Part shown: piece by piece, positions 54,101 to 64,000 of the stretch
Layout: each line of letters begins with the position of its first letter
Position numbering within the stretch: the first letter of the stretch is position 1
Assembly (NCBI RefSeq): GCF_032118995.1
Contig: NC_092650.1
Coordinates: 15,436,501 to 15,500,500, forward strand
DNA from: Asterias amurensis
Lineage: Eukaryota > Echinodermata > Asteroidea > Forcipulatida > Asteriidae
Reading direction: 5' to 3'
Length of the DNA: 64,000 nt
Translations under genes and position numbers: made by a program
Notes under the pieces: model-generated
Database searches by the model: none
What the model was told of the DNA's origin: nothing
Seen by the model: the letters and a program-made list of their open reading frames with translations, nothing else

Positions 54101-57100
54101 ACTGGTGGACCAGAAAACGCTTCACTGGAAGTAAGTTTTGTTCAGGTGAAATTGTGTTTATGTGTGACACCCCCCCCCCTTCCCCAATACTCAGCAGAAC
54201 GGTCAGACTTGAACGATCAACTCGCTGGTTAAACCGTGGAACTTCCTAGGCGTTGTGCACAGTCTTTCACAGATAGGCTAAAATTAATGCTTGTGGAACT
54301 TAACGCCATTAACAAAGGAAGTTTGTTTGGGGTGAGTGTACCGTCTTAATCACACATCGGTGTATATTGGTAAAAAAAATATAAGAAAAATGAAATAGTC
54401 TATTTCAGGAGCGCTGACTAGACCAGCATGCACCTCTTTCAACGCATACAGAGAATAATTTTGTGGGTGCGTTCGTTTAGCTTCCCTGGGTCGACCCCTG
54501 TTTGCCCCGGTACATCACCCGGGTCGGCCCTCAGTGCCCTGCTTGTGGGGTGACCTGAGGTGCATCCCGTCACCACGAGAGGGCGAGTGTGATCGTTCGA
54601 TTAGCTCTTGTCATGGGCTCACCCGAGTGAGCAATGCGGGGTCGAGCCAGGGAAGCTTATCGAACGCCCCCATAATGTGAGTATTAAATTGCGAAAAGGT
54701 CTCACATATAGCGCCCTCTTGTGATGTTGTTACTGACCAAGCGGACCTTTATTAGATGGGATTGGCATCATTGATTCCCAAACACAATGGGAGAGAGTAG
54801 TACATTTTAATATGATAAGATGCCCATTACAAGTGCAGAACAATGATTAATAAAAATCAGTTATGTTGAGTGATTGCTTACATTTTCAGCAAGCGTACTT
54901 CAGTACATCGGCGGCCAGTCAATTAACATCGCAAAGCAACTTGTGAAGGGTTCTGACCCTTCGATCATTATGGGTAGGCTATGTATTTTTTGTATTAACA
55001 TACTTTCTCTGTCTTCTCTTACACCTAACCCCCTTACTCAAAAACAAGTATGTCTAGAATTATGTCCTTGTGGTTAAAGGCACTGGACACTTTTGGTAAA
55101 TACTCAAAATAAAACTTACTTTTATAACGAGCAATGGAGAGCTGTTGATAGTATAAACCATTGTGAGAAACGGCTTCCTCTGAAGAAATTTCTCACTCAA
55201 AATGATATTAGTTTTCAGTTGAAGCCTTTATTATGCATTAAGCAAACAAAGTAACGAAGCAAGGTTTTTTCTTTCATTATTTTCTTGCAAATTCGATGAC
55301 CAATTGAGCCCAAATTTGCACACATAATGTAAAAACATGACTGGAAAACTATAAGTCTTTATAAAATCCATTGCCGCTTCGTATTCTTTCTAGGAGACTC
55401 TTCGGCCTCGACCTTCTGGGACAACATAAAATGGCGCCAATTCTTCCCTCAGGAAAACATTGGTCCTCCACATGTTAATGCAGAAGTTATTAGCACAGTC
55501 TTGCCAAAGTCTCAGATAATTGTCACATTTCGAGATCCTACTGCAAGGTGGGTGGTAAGATGCTGTTGGAAACTTTCAGTATAATCAGAGAGGCCAATGT
55601 CTGCTGAAATATACTGTAAAATACTGTATAAACTGTAAAAACAGTGTTTAGAATTTAAATACATGACATGTCTAAGCATAAATTTTGTTCCCACTTTTGT
55701 TCACATGTTTACCTAAACATCATTGTGTGTGCTTGGATGCATGCAAACCATATGAACAGGTGTGAAAAATTGTAAACATTTTTATCATGTAAACATGTTT
55801 AAAAAGTGGGTACAACATTTGTGTTTAACATCTAAAAACAGTTTTTACAGTGTGTTGTACTTATCATTGGCTTTGGCTTTCGCGGAAAGACATAGGTCAA
55901 TGGCTGCCCGAGGCCAGTGGCTACTGATAAGAACAGTTGTTGTTGAGGTCAGTGGCTGCCGAGATTCGGTGGCTTGTTGAGACCATAGGGGCTGCCGCAA
56001 AGAAAATCACTACTGAGGCTGGTGACTGCCGAGCCTCGGTGGTTTGTGAAGATTTCTGAGACCAGACGGGTGATAAGAACAGTGGCAGGATAGCAGTTGC
56101 TGCTAAAGACAGTGGTTACTTCGGTCAGTACTGTTTGGGGCTCATGGTTGCTGAGGCGGAAACAAGTCAACTCGCCCCCCCCCCCCTAGCAAAGTCGTCC
56201 ACTATAGCAAAGTCGGCCCCTAGCAAAGCCCTCTCAAAGTCGCCCTGAAAGTCGCCCGACACAGTCGCCCCCTGGTTGCTGAGGCTCGTTGTGTTATCAT
56301 CTGCATGGATTTATTCCGAGGACTATCACCAACTTCAGTTTCATAAAAATTTTCTGGCAAACTTATCGTATACTTAATCTTGAGCATTTCTTTTTGTTCA
56401 AGCAACAACACTTCGTCAATGAAAAACCTGAACAAACAAGAATACATTATTGTGTCTTTTTTCACTTTTATCAAAAGGTTGTTCTCTGATTTCCACTACT
56501 TTAATAAGCACGACTATGACAAGGGGCCGTCGATATTCCACAGTCAAGTCAAAGAATACCTTCGTCGTTTTAAGTCATGCTTAGCTAATAAGAAAGACAA
56601 CAGGACGTGTGCGTATGATCTTCAGACTGAATCAAAAGTGGTAAATTTTTACTATGGAATTCTGTACTGAAATATAATAATAGTGCGAAGCTCCTAAAGG
56701 GACAGGTACAACAAACTCGAGGGAACGAAATAATACATTTCGGGGGAAGAAAATAAAAGTTCGAGGTAATGAATTTACATTTTGAGGGAACCTAAAACTG
56801 ATTTCAGGATTTGTTTTACAGGAAAGGAGTCAGTGGTGTCGTGTTTATGTTTTTTCAACATTTGGATCTTATCTCTGCTAAGCTGAAATGTCTCATTTAG
56901 CCACTGTCATTATTAGGAAGTTAAGTATATGGGTCCAATTTCATAAGGGTGGTCGTCAGAAAAACACAGCTTGGCAGCTTTTTTTTTTATTGCTAAGCAA
57001 AAATTGAGTTGGGAACCAGTGACAACAATGTAAAACTTTTGGCTGGTAACCAATTTTCTGCGGAGCAACATTTTACTCCGCTTACTGGCATTATGGCATT

Positions 57101-58893
57101 GGGGGTCTGGCACATGTTAAGTGATCCAGATCCCTGTTGAGGTGAGAGGAAAAACTAAAGTGATATTGTTTGCTGTGTTACTAAAAATTTGGGAAAAAGA
57201 AAGCTAACTTTAAATTGACCTTGTCATTCAAGAATTCCTATTAACCATCTAAATTCACTGAACAGCGCTTGTATTTAATAGATGTTATATTTTCCATTAT
57301 TTGTGTTTGAAAGTACAAACAGTGCATAAAGGTAGGGCCAGAAATCTGCCGTTAAAGCTCAAGTTCACGCCCATTACCACCCTTTGACCTTTCATCATTT
57401 CACATGGCTGGCCTTCATGATTCTGGAGATTCGTAGTTAAATCGGACGTACATGCGTGTACATATATAAACTAATTCCTGTCCTTATCCTTGCGGATAAG
57501 AATAAGGATAAGGACAGGGGACCAGTCTAACTGTACTTTCAATTAGTGTTTACCTTTCCCTTTAGGGGCTCCGCTCAACGTATTAACAGAATTTCAAAGA
57601 AAATATCACAATAATTTCTTTAAAAGTAAAAAGCTCCCTTATTGTTAAGTGAAAGGTATCTGCTGATGCCTCGTCGTTAAAGGCATTGGACACTATTGGT
57701 AAAGACTCAAAATACTGGTTAGCATAAAATAAGCAAGCTGTTGATAGTTTAAAAACATTGTGAGAAATGGCTCTCTCTGAAGTAACATTAACAGAAAGAG
57801 GTAATTTCTCACTCAAATGATAAAAGACTTCAGCTAAACTCTGTTATTATGCATCCTAAATCACACAAATTAATGCAACAAGGATGTTTTTCTGTGATTA
57901 CTCTTTTAGCAACATTGACGACCAATTGAACCCACATTTTCAAAGGTTTGTTATTTTATGCACAAGCGTGTTCAGTGCTGTTCAACTTAGGTTTCTGTTT
58001 TCAACACTAACCATTTTATTTTTGTTCTCAATACTTTAAACTTATTCAATTTGAAGAGAGCCAGCATCGGACTTTATTCAGTCTACCTCCGTGATTGGCT
58101 GAAAGTTTTCCCACGTGATCAGATTAAGGTCATCCGATTGGAGGACTGGCAAACCAACTGCACACAGATGCTGCCTCAACTATTTGAGTTTCTCCAATTG
58201 AGTAAGTTACACTGTTGAATAAAACAAATAGTTTAAAATGGAAATTGGTACGATGCAACTATTAATGTTGTAATGGGAGACTTAGCGACACTGTAGGTGG
58301 CAGCATTTTGGGTGGGTGGATTTGGGGTTGAGGACCACAGAGCTGCAGCTAAGATAGTCTGAATATCTGACGTCACATTTCGAGGCTCGTGAATAACGCC
58401 AGAGACCTGCCTCCAGACCGGCGTGTACTTTCACCTTTGACCTTCATTCATTTCACATAGAGATACGCAGTCAAATTATATTGCGGATGTGACAGCAGTG
58501 TGCTGTTTGGGCATGGAAAGCTCATGTCACTGCACGTATCCAATGATATCATTGTATCCAATGGAATCACTGGATCTGAGAGCAGGGACCCGTCTTTATT
58601 CTACAGCTAAGAGTACCTGATACCTACTAGTACCTTTAGCATGAAATACGGTTTATAAGTTTGCAATCACCGCAGCAACGCACCTTTTCGTTTATCCCCA
58701 CGCAGGGAAACTGGACAGTACCGACATAAAAAAGAAATGCCGCCGTCACCCGTCCAATGTCAACAAGAGACCGACTAAACAAATGCTACCGGAAACCAAA
58801 CAGTTGTTGAAGGAGTTTTATCGCCCCTTTAATGTAGAACTTGCTCAGTTGCTGAACGATGATAAATACCTATGGGAGGATAGTGCTTTATGA
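45173..58893 (+). CDS. Carbohydrate sulfotransferase 15-like gene B, 8 coding exons
   Basis: Paralogue of gene A. Exons: 45173-45178 (proposed), 53050-53298, 53887-54130, 54890-54973, 55394-55547, 56478-56640, 58057-58201, 58706-58893. The total is 1233 nt, 410 aa plus stop. The proposed N-terminus MQQRKNVIFVVSVGSLLLCL is a short basic tail plus a signal anchor (53062-53103), as expected for a type II Golgi enzyme. The 5'-phosphosulfate loop is AGMPKSGTT (54013-54039), canonical. KEPHWWTRK follows. The 3'-phosphate site is RDPTARLFSDF. C-terminal blocks are YLRDWLKVFPRDQ and FYRPFNVELAQLL, then YLWED. The stem is much shorter than in A. The junction phases 0,1,1,2,0,1 match A exactly. Intron 1 would be 7.9 kb and ends in the splice-acceptor minisatellite. 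Family is secure; sugar acceptor unknown. Confidence 0.9.
45268..45620. mobile_element. TTAA-type MITE copy
   Basis: GGACACCGTGGTAATCGTCT through AACAAACCTGTGAAAATTTG to TTTTGAGAAATAACCAAG. In intron 1 of sulfotransferase B. Confidence 0.75.
45621..45882. mobile_element. TTAA-type MITE, inverted partial copy
   Basis: ACGTAATTTTCGAGAAATAA to CAATTACCAAAAATGTACAG, opposite orientation to its neighbour at 45268; the pair is tail to tail. Confidence 0.75.
45960..46180. repeat. GGATTTAAATTTAAATCC-rich inverted repeats
   Basis: Repeated GGATTTAAA/TTTAAATCC words around 45987-46150. Possibly a small AT-rich MITE. Confidence 0.4.
46181..47500. other. Intron of sulfotransferase B, no gene seen
   Basis: AT-rich, with a C tract at 46899-46911 and a G tract at 47131-47141. 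No recognised coding or repeat family. Confidence 0.4.
47704..47766 (-). other. Exon-like block 1 (duplicated)
   Basis: The minus strand has an AG acceptor near 47767-47762, the open reading GQEVSIVAVEVQNIIQNKL, and donor CTG|GTAAGT. A related block lies 512 bp away. Unknown gene or transposon piece. Confidence 0.3.
48216..48280 (-). other. Exon-like block 2 (duplicated)
   Basis: The minus strand has TTCGTTCAG|G, the open reading QSQEISIVSDANSNVIQSDQ plus A, and donor GCTG|GTAAGC. About 65 nt. Flanks on both sides also resemble those of block 1. Confidence 0.3.
48665..48815. mobile_element. MITE fragments, hairpin
   Basis: GGTTTGAAGATAATGATGGT is followed at once by its inverse ACCATCATTATCTTCAAACC, then the GTGGACATTGTGTTTTGTG end. 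Confidence 0.75.
48812..49490. mobile_element. GACTTGACTCAAGTCCC element
   Basis: Left TAGATTTGACTCAAGTCCCA, right TGGGACTTGAATCAAGTCTA. A foreign segment lies in the middle (about 48935-49440). Relatives at 53702 and 62797. Confidence 0.65.
49920..50606 (-). pseudogene. Non-LTR retrotransposon reverse transcriptase 3' fragment
   Basis: Minus strand from 50605: MEFNPAKCQVICDQQEE, AKYLSVHIDSKVNFNAHVDA, YTTYVRPIVEYAASTWDPHT, RRGVRYVTGN, then frame-broken WPTLERRRLQSRL further left. It belongs to a different LINE lineage from the copy at 4817. Decayed. Confidence 0.8.
50697..51079. mobile_element. TTAA-type MITE copy
   Basis: TTAAAGGCAGTGGACATTGT to ACTAGTGTCCAGTACCTTTA, with TTAA at both ends. 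A separate 70-bp fragment of the same family precedes it at 50622-50692. Confidence 0.9.
51080..51558. other. Intron of sulfotransferase B, MITE scraps
   Basis: Unassigned AT-rich DNA. Fragments of the TTAA MITE end lie at 51475-51550. Confidence 0.4.
51559..51928. mobile_element. Second TTAA MITE family copy
   Basis: TTAAAGCCATTGGACCCTTT to AAAGGGTCCAATGGCTTTAA, perfect ends with TTAA on each side. The centre is TTCTCGTTAACGAGAA. Confidence 0.92.
52010..53049 (+). repeat. 34/35-bp minisatellite of splice-acceptor copies, 30 units
   Basis: The unit is CAAAGGAAAAACG followed by TTTATTCTCTTTATCATTTC plus AG. I count 30 units; 15 end in CAG and most others in AAG. The last unit is the actual acceptor of sulfotransferase B exon 2, and the unit's first 13 bases equal that exon's first bases. 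The array is largely stop-free in all frames. Confidence 0.95.
53050..53298 (+). CDS. Sulfotransferase B exon 2 (membrane anchor)
   Basis: 249 nt: QRKNVIFVVSVGSLLLCLKL, ELPTIKSLYMSEVMTFINEG, RKNISESLYKLAPN. Acceptor CATTTCAG|CAAAG is the last of 30 tandem copies. Donor AAAT|GTGAGT. Confidence 0.85.
53357..53540. mobile_element. TIR element, CCACGGCTTAGG type
   Basis: GGCCCTATTCGAAACCACGG and CCGTGGATTTGAAAAGAGCC are inverted ends; the interior contains GTGGTTTTGACAATATTGCG. Confidence 0.7.
53702..53842. mobile_element. GACTTGACTCAAGTCCC element, short copy
   Basis: CTAGACTTGACTCAAGTCCC to GGTACTTGAATCAAGTCTAA. Ends 45 bases before exon 3 of sulfotransferase B. Confidence 0.85.
53887..54130 (+). 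CDS. Sulfotransferase B exon 3 (5'-PSB loop)
   Basis: 244 nt: VFDAVPEEFLPKFRNPCW, LPYFFLAGMPKSGTTDVHDK, VKEPHWWTRKRF. Acceptor ACGGCAAG|GTCTT, donor GGAA|GTAAGT, phase 1. Confidence 0.92.
54465..54671. mobile_element. TIR element, 207 bp
   Basis: GGGTGCGTTCGTTTAGCTTC...CCCTGGGTCGACCCC and its inverse GGGGTCGAGCCAGGGAAGCT...CGAACGCCCCC. Confidence 0.8.
54890..54973 (+). CDS. Sulfotransferase B exon 4
   Basis: 84 nt: SVLQYIGGQSINIAKQLVKG then SDPSIIM. Acceptor ATTTTCAG|CAAGC, donor ATGG|GTAGGC. The length equals exon 3 of gene A. Confidence 0.85.
55076..55372. mobile_element. TTAA-type MITE copy, diverged
   Basis: TTAAAGGCACTGGACACTTT, CATTGTGAGAAACGGCTTCC, ending AAATCCATTGCCGC. Confidence 0.8.
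55394..55547 (+). CDS. Sulfotransferase B exon 5 (3'-PSB start)
   Basis: 154 nt: GDSSASTFWDNIKWRQFFPQ, PPHVNAEVISTVLPKSQ, IIVTFRDPTAR. Acceptor TTTCTAG|GAGAC, donor GCAAG|GTGGGT. Confidence 0.9.
55548..56477. other. Intron of sulfotransferase B, short repeats
   Basis: GGTGGCTTGTTGAGACC/GTGGCTGCCGAG words repeat at 55910-56160. A short AGCAAAGTCGTCC/AAGTCGCCC tract at 56173-56272 resembles the 27.6-kb satellite. Confidence 0.5.
56478..56640 (+). CDS. Sulfotransferase B exon 6
   Basis: 163 nt: LFSDFHYFNKHDYDKGPSIF, VKEYLRRFKSCL, KKDNRTCAYDL. Acceptor ATCAAAAG|GTTG, donor AAGTG|GTAAAT. Confidence 0.88.
56930..57115. mobile_element. GGGTCCAATTTCAT inverted-repeat element, diverged
   Basis: The left end GGGTCCAATTTCATAAGGGT is the family terminus; right-side pairing (GGCATTATGGCATTGGGGGT) is weak. 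Confidence 0.5.
57116..57676. other. Intron of sulfotransferase B, hairpin at 57475-57520
   Basis: TTCCTGTCCTTATCCTTGCG is followed by GATAAGGATAAGGACAGG, a strong hairpin. Otherwise unassigned. Confidence 0.5.
57677..57962. mobile_element. TTAA-type MITE copy, diverged
   Basis: TTAAAGGCATTGGACACTAT, ACATTGTGAGAAATGGCTCT, to GGTTTGTTATTTTATGCACA; the right end is lost. In the intron before exon 7 of sulfotransferase B. Confidence 0.8.
58057..58201 (+). CDS. Sulfotransferase B exon 7
   Basis: 145 nt: RASIGLYSVYLRDWLKVFPR, DQIKVIRLEDWQTNC, LPQLFEFLQL. Acceptor TTTGAAG|AGAGC, donor TTGA|GTAAGT, phase 1. Confidence 0.88.
58706..58893 (+). CDS. Sulfotransferase B exon 8 (stop codon)
   Basis: 188 nt with stop: KLDSTDIKKKCRRHPSNVNK, TKQLLKEFYRPFNVELAQLL, DDKYLWEDSAL. 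Acceptor CCCACGCAG|GGAAA. Confidence 0.9.
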
Positions 58894-58949
58894 TCTTAAG
58901 TATTATTAATGTATTTAAAAAGTAATCAATGTTAAATGTAATGGTTTAA

Positions 58950-59115
58950 CGAAACGCTAGGATTAATACTATCCCGAGTCAAGGACGAGTGTTTCTCATC
59001 CTAACTTAGGATGGGTTCAATGCGTTTTTAATTACGTCTATGGATATGGAGCTTCACTCGCCTAAAGTCCTAAGACTAATCCTAAGTTAGGAAGAGTTTG
59101 GTGAAACCGACGGCT
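58950..59115. mobile_element. Self-complementary MITE (TCCTAACTTAGGA family)
   Basis: CATCCTAACTTAGGATGGGT and CTAATCCTAAGTTAGGAAGA, ending TTGGTGAAACCGACGGC. Confidence 0.75.
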
Positions 59116-59430
59116 GGACACGATTGGTAGTTTGAAAAAAACTCAGTCTTCTCACTTGGTGTATCCCAACATAATTATGCGTAAAATAACAAACCTGTAA
59201 AAAAATTGGGCCAAATTGGTCATCGAATTTGCAAGAGAATAATGAAAGAAAAAACTCCCTTGTTGCATATACTGTGGTGTGGTTTGATGCATAACAAAGG
59301 CTTCAGCTGAAGTCTTTTATTTCTTAAAGTGAGAAGTTACCTCTTTCTCAAAAACTAACCGTTTCTCACAATGTTCTATAGTATCAACCGCTCTCCATTG
59401 CTTGTTACCAAGTAATGCCTATAATTATTT
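59112..59430. mobile_element. TTAA-type MITE, diverged
   Basis: GCTGGACACGATTGGTAGTT through AGTCTTCTCACTTGGTGTAT to AATTATTTTGAGTATAAT. In the likely 3' UTR of sulfotransferase B. Confidence 0.75.
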
Positions 59431-59578
59431 TGAGTATAATATTGACTCATATTTATCTCCAATGGCCAACGTTATAGCTACACATGTTGTTTTCCTCTAT
59501 TGTGCCATGAATTGTCACAATTAATTGTTGTTGTTTTGAATACTGATTATCTCTGTTTTTATTCTTCTATCGGTGACA

Positions 59579-59584
59579 AATAAA
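59579..59584 (+). promoter_or_regulatory. Candidate polyadenylation signal for sulfotransferase B
   Basis: AATAAA 686 bases after the stop; another is at 59681-59686. Confidence 0.35.
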
Positions 59585-59737
59585 AGACTATCCTACTGTT
59601 ATACTTTAAATGTGTCCGTACTCAACACTAATTGTTGTGCTTATGTTAAATTGGTGAATCTTGCTTTTGTCATTTACTCCAATAAATGGGTCTTTAAAGT
59701 GAAGGCCTACAACAAACCTGTCAAGTAATTATAGCCT

Positions 59738-60121
59738 CTCGTGGCTGAGCGGTTAAGAGCACCGAATTCAAACTCTGGTGTTTCTGATCAGCAGAGTGTG
59801 GGTTCGAATCCCCAGCCGTGGCACTTGTGTCCTTAAACAAGACACTTAACCATTGCTTCGTCCTTCAGATGGGACGTTAAGCCGTTGGTCCCATTTGTTA
59901 TGTAACGCATGTAAAAGAACCCATTGCACTTATCGAAAAGAGAAGGGGTCGGCAGCAAATTGCGCCACAGCATCTTATAAAGCATTACATGGTGCTATCA
60001 GAATTAGGTCTCATAATTCAAACGTAGTCGCACAATCTTCCAGCAAATACTGTATGTTACAGCGCCAGGAGCGTCACTGAGTGACGGACATGTGCACTTT
60101 ATAAGAAGCCACAATTATTAT

Positions 60122-60128
<7 letters not shown>
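59738..60128 (+). repeat. Full-length tRNA-Leu-like SINE
   Basis: tRNA-like head 59738-59822 (A box GTGGCTGAGCGGTTAAGAGC, long variable arm, B box GGTTCGAATCC). Then GACACTTAACCATTGCTTCG, AGATGGGACGTTAAGCCGTT, CATGTAAAAGAACCC, the tail part CAGGAGCGTCACTGAGTGAC and a terminal ATTATT run. This is the reference copy for the fragments at 10655, 13205, 14635, 16073, 16640 and 31890. Confidence 0.9.
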
Positions 60129-61133
<1,005 letters not shown>

Positions 61134-61329
61134 GGTCCGTTTCCCTTTTAACTGTTGTGTATTTAAAAAAAAAAATTGCTATGTTTGCTCATGTTTTTAA
61201 TCCTGCATTTAAATGTTTTTCTTGACTGTACAGTGATTTGAAACAGTGTTAAAGCGCTTTATAAATGCATTTAAGTTAAGTTAAGTCATCTTCTGTGCGT
61301 TGCCCTCTTAACGCGTACATGGTGAACCT

Positions 61330-61450
61330 GGGGTCGATTTCGAAAAGGGTTTAGACTATAGTCCTATGTTCAGTTAGGACGAGTTACTCGTCATAACTTA
61401 AGATTATCCAATTCAGTTTTAATATTTCCTAGGACTAGCTTTTACCAGTT
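61330..61450. mobile_element. Self-complementary MITE fragment
   Basis: GGGGTCGATTTCGAAAAGGG, GTTAGGACGAGTTACTCGTC, AATATTTCCTAGGACTAGC. Confidence 0.65.
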
Positions 61451-62030
61451 AAATCCGTTGTTCTGGGTTATGTACGCATGCTCAGAACTACGTGAACAAT
61501 GGACATTTACCTGGTAAGTCTGATGCCACCTAGCGTTCCAAAATAATTCCCCCATTGGGGCGTGCCTTGACAAAATGGCCAGGTTTCGGAGAAATAAATC
61601 ACCCTCGTCCCAAGTTTCAATTTGTTTCAGTGTTAATCTATACTTGCAACCAAGTCTAATATAAAAAGTGAAAACATATTTATTAAAATATATATATAAT
61701 ATGACAAATTGCTCATTTTGTTTGTCTTACTTCCAGAAATGTGTATAGGAGACTTAATACATAGAAACAAATGTTGTCTTTTTCGATAAGCGCCAGTGTC
61801 CCAGTGAATTCTGTCTGCCGGAGATTCGGTCTCCCAATTGGAATAACATGGGCTGGATGAGGATGATTCAAAAGAGGGCGCTCTCACAAGTAGTTTGTAC
61901 ACAGTTTGCCATGGGGGACCGCGAATCTCCTGCCACACAAGACTTGCACAGGGTATTGGGGAGAAAAACGCCAAGTCAGACTACGCGCAAACCAATTATT
62001 CAGTTCAAGAACAACTCTATAATATTGTAG
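61451..62030. other. Intergenic, no recognised feature
   Basis: GGAGATTCGGTCTCC (61819) and GGGGGACCGCGAATCTCC (61913) are loosely inverted. No gene. Confidence 0.4.
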
Positions 62031-62039
62031 TCTAAATGG

Positions 62040-62440
62040 TATATGTACTTTTTCCTAACACAAAAAAACACAATGTCCACAACACAGTTTGAAGATTATG
62101 ATAGTAGAAATTTAAGCTTCCCTTGAAATTTTACCTACTGAGGTGCTGTAGTTTTTGAGAAATGAGTAAAAGTAATCATTTTCGTCTCAGTTTTAGCATG
62201 TAAAAACGTATTAACCAGTTATGCTATGGTTTTGGTATAATATCATAACTGGTTAAGGGGATTTTACATGCTAAAATAATGTTGGTCTCATGAGACCAAA
62301 ATTATTTCGTGACTTGTTTTACTCGTTTCTCAAAAACTACACAACCTTAGTTAGTAATATTTGAAGGGAAGCTTTCCACTATCATTATCTTCAAACCCTG
62401 TAATTTTAATGTAAATCTGTTGACATTTTGTTAACGTAGT
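62040..62440. mobile_element. MITE with internal inverted repeat
   Basis: TACTTTTTCCTAACACAAAA...AATGTCCACAACACAGTTTG on the left, CTTCAAACCCTGTAATTTTA...ATCTGTTGACATTTTGTTAA on the right. The inner AGCATGTAAAA...TAACCAGTTATG repeat is inverted at 62238-62272. Confidence 0.75.
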
Positions 62441-62796
62441 TGCCGTTCGCAACACGATACTGTCCGCAACATGCATTACTGGAGAACAGATACCTGTATC
62501 ACACAAACAGTCAAAACTATAAACGATCCAGATGTGTGGACTTGCTCCAGTCCTTCCGAGTCAGGCTCTAAACAAGTTGATATGGGGAACTCTACCCAAA
62601 AATCCCCCTTGCCAGAATGTTTATACTAAATTGAGCCCAGGTTATTTGTACGCTGTGTACGCCAAGGTTCGGTCAAACTCCAAAGGTCATTGTTTGTGAA
62701 GCTAATCTATGTAAACAACAATAGTTATAGTGGCTTTCAACATAGCACACAAATCCGTTGTGGCAGGAGACCCTCTCTGTGTGTCCCCTCCCCCCT

Positions 62797-63000
62797 AGAC
62801 TTGACTCAAGTCCCAATCCCGTGCCAGCGCCACAGAAAAAACAGGCCCAACCTGTTCTGCCTGCGGGATCGCTGCTGCAATAGCTACATTTTGACGATGG
62901 GGGCGCACTTGTTACGTGACTCAGAGCCGTATATTGGTACTTGACTGCTGGCACGTTGTGTTTGGGACCTCACACGAACAAGGGACTTGAATCAAGTCTA
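62797..63000. mobile_element. GACTTGACTCAAGTCCC element
   Basis: TAGACTTGACTCAAGTCCCA to GGGACTTGAATCAAGTCTAC. About 204 bp; flanked by C tracts. Confidence 0.85.
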
Positions 63001-63216
63001 CCCCCCCCCCCCGGAGTATGTGTGTCCCCCCCCCCCCCAATTAGACAATACAAACTACTGCTGACAGCGGCCCGGTGTTGAGTAATCCACCACCCCCCCC
63101 CCCCCAGCCCATGTTAAGTTCCCATTGTGACAGAATCTCTGGTGGACAGTTGCCCATGCATGGGACACCTCACTCATTTACGCCCATGTACAGGCCTCGT
63201 GGAGTCCGAATCTAAA
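63001..63216. other. Poly-C rich stretch
   Basis: C runs at 63001-63012, 63027-63038 and 63093-63107. No gene. Confidence 0.5.
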
Positions 63217-63535
63217 AGGTACATTACAGAATTGGTTTTTGCTAACAAAAAGTGGCTGGAACTTCATGTAATCCACCATATATATAAATTGAAAAACCTG
63301 TAGAAGTTTGAGATCGATCGGCCATCTTGGTCACGGGTGAACACAGTTTGCATGAGTTTGCATGACTTAGGTTTAAAACGCTCACTGATCGAGCGATAGA
63401 CTCCAAACGGATTTTTAAAAATTTATTTCTCATCAATATTATAACATTTCAGACAGAACTGTATTTTGATGGATGTTTTCTACTATCATCATCACTGTAG
63501 ACATTGTAAGTTGTATGTAAATCTGTGGTCTTAGT
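63217..63535. repeat. MITE fragment (TACATTACAGAATTGG family)
   Basis: GGTACATTACAGAATTGGTT on the left and GTAAGTTGTATGTAAATCTG on the right; shares pieces with 19593-19960. Confidence 0.55.
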
Positions 63536-64000
63536 CGAGTTTATTAAATGAGGCCGGGTTGCCGTAGTTGTCGTTACATCATAAGGTGATCATCACAGTT
63601 TTTTGGGGGAGCAATAAACTAGTTATTGCTCCATGGTTTTAGCAATTTCCTCAAACAAGGCCTTGTTTGAGGAAACTGCAAGGGTTCTGCCCATGACAGT
63701 CGGTGCCGGAAGTGGTTCGCCCTGCATTCAGGGTTCTCCAACCACCACTGGCAAATTTTTCGTCAGTTCCTTTTAAAACACACATAGAGGCGCTATAATT
63801 ATAAGAACCTACCTGCAAAAAAAACGGGAAAAAACACACATTTTATAGTTGCGATGGCACTGATGGGCTTTCGTACAATTATGTCTCGTATTATCATAGT
63901 TATTTTAATGAACGATTGTCAGCAATATCAATGCCACATCACACACACGGAACTGGAAACATATGTACATGATTCCCTTAATCACAGACACCTAGTCCAT
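63536..64000. other. Window end, no gene seen
   Basis: A hairpin at 63647-63675 (CTCAAACAAGGCCTTGTTTGAG). Remaining sequence unassigned. Confidence 0.4.

Overview
This is a window from an animal nuclear genome: split genes with GT/AG introns, intergenic DNA packed with short terminal-inverted-repeat elements, tRNA-derived SINEs, decayed non-LTR retrotransposons, and several mini- and microsatellites. The protein sequences look like those of a marine deuterostome, and the repeat landscape suggests an echinoderm. The species assignment is inference only.

Layout. (1) 1-26.7 kb, minus strand: a complete 14-exon NAE1 (APPBP1) gene, the regulatory subunit of the NEDD8-activating E1 enzyme. All 14 exons were placed by hand with matching phases; they sum to 1614 nt, or 537 codons plus stop. 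Its introns hold most of the repeats in the left half, including a nested transposon/LINE in intron 12, a 24-bp minisatellite in intron 3, and an inverted repeat bracketing exon 8. (2) 26.7-31 kb: divergent intergenic region, mostly a 1.6-kb satellite of ACAAAGTCACCCC-like units. (3) 31.06-37.9 kb, plus strand: carbohydrate sulfotransferase 15-like gene A, seven coding exons found, initiator exon uncertain. (4) 38-45 kb: repeat-rich DNA with fold-back, TIR and palindromic elements and no gene that I recognise. (5) 45.17-58.9 kb, plus strand: sulfotransferase 15-like gene B, with a proposed ATG-CAG first exon and seven further exons whose phases match gene A one for one. A and B are an old tandem duplication. 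(6) 59-64 kb: a full-length tRNA-derived SINE whose ATT tail runs into a 1-kb microsatellite, then remnants of inverted-repeat elements.

Gene roles. NAE1 pairs with UBA3 to activate NEDD8 for cullin modification in the nucleus and cytoplasm. The two sulfotransferases should be type II Golgi membrane enzymes that use PAPS to sulfate glycan chains. Nothing suggests that NAE1 and the sulfotransferases act in one pathway.

I see no new multi-gene system. The most unusual structures are: a 30-unit minisatellite immediately upstream of gene B exon 2, whose unit is a copy of that exon's own 3' splice site and first exon bases; a 160-bp inverted repeat with one mismatch that places NAE1 exon 8 in a loop; a copied piece of NAE1 exon 5 inserted as filler inside a SINE; and a SINE edge lying exactly at an NAE1 splice donor.
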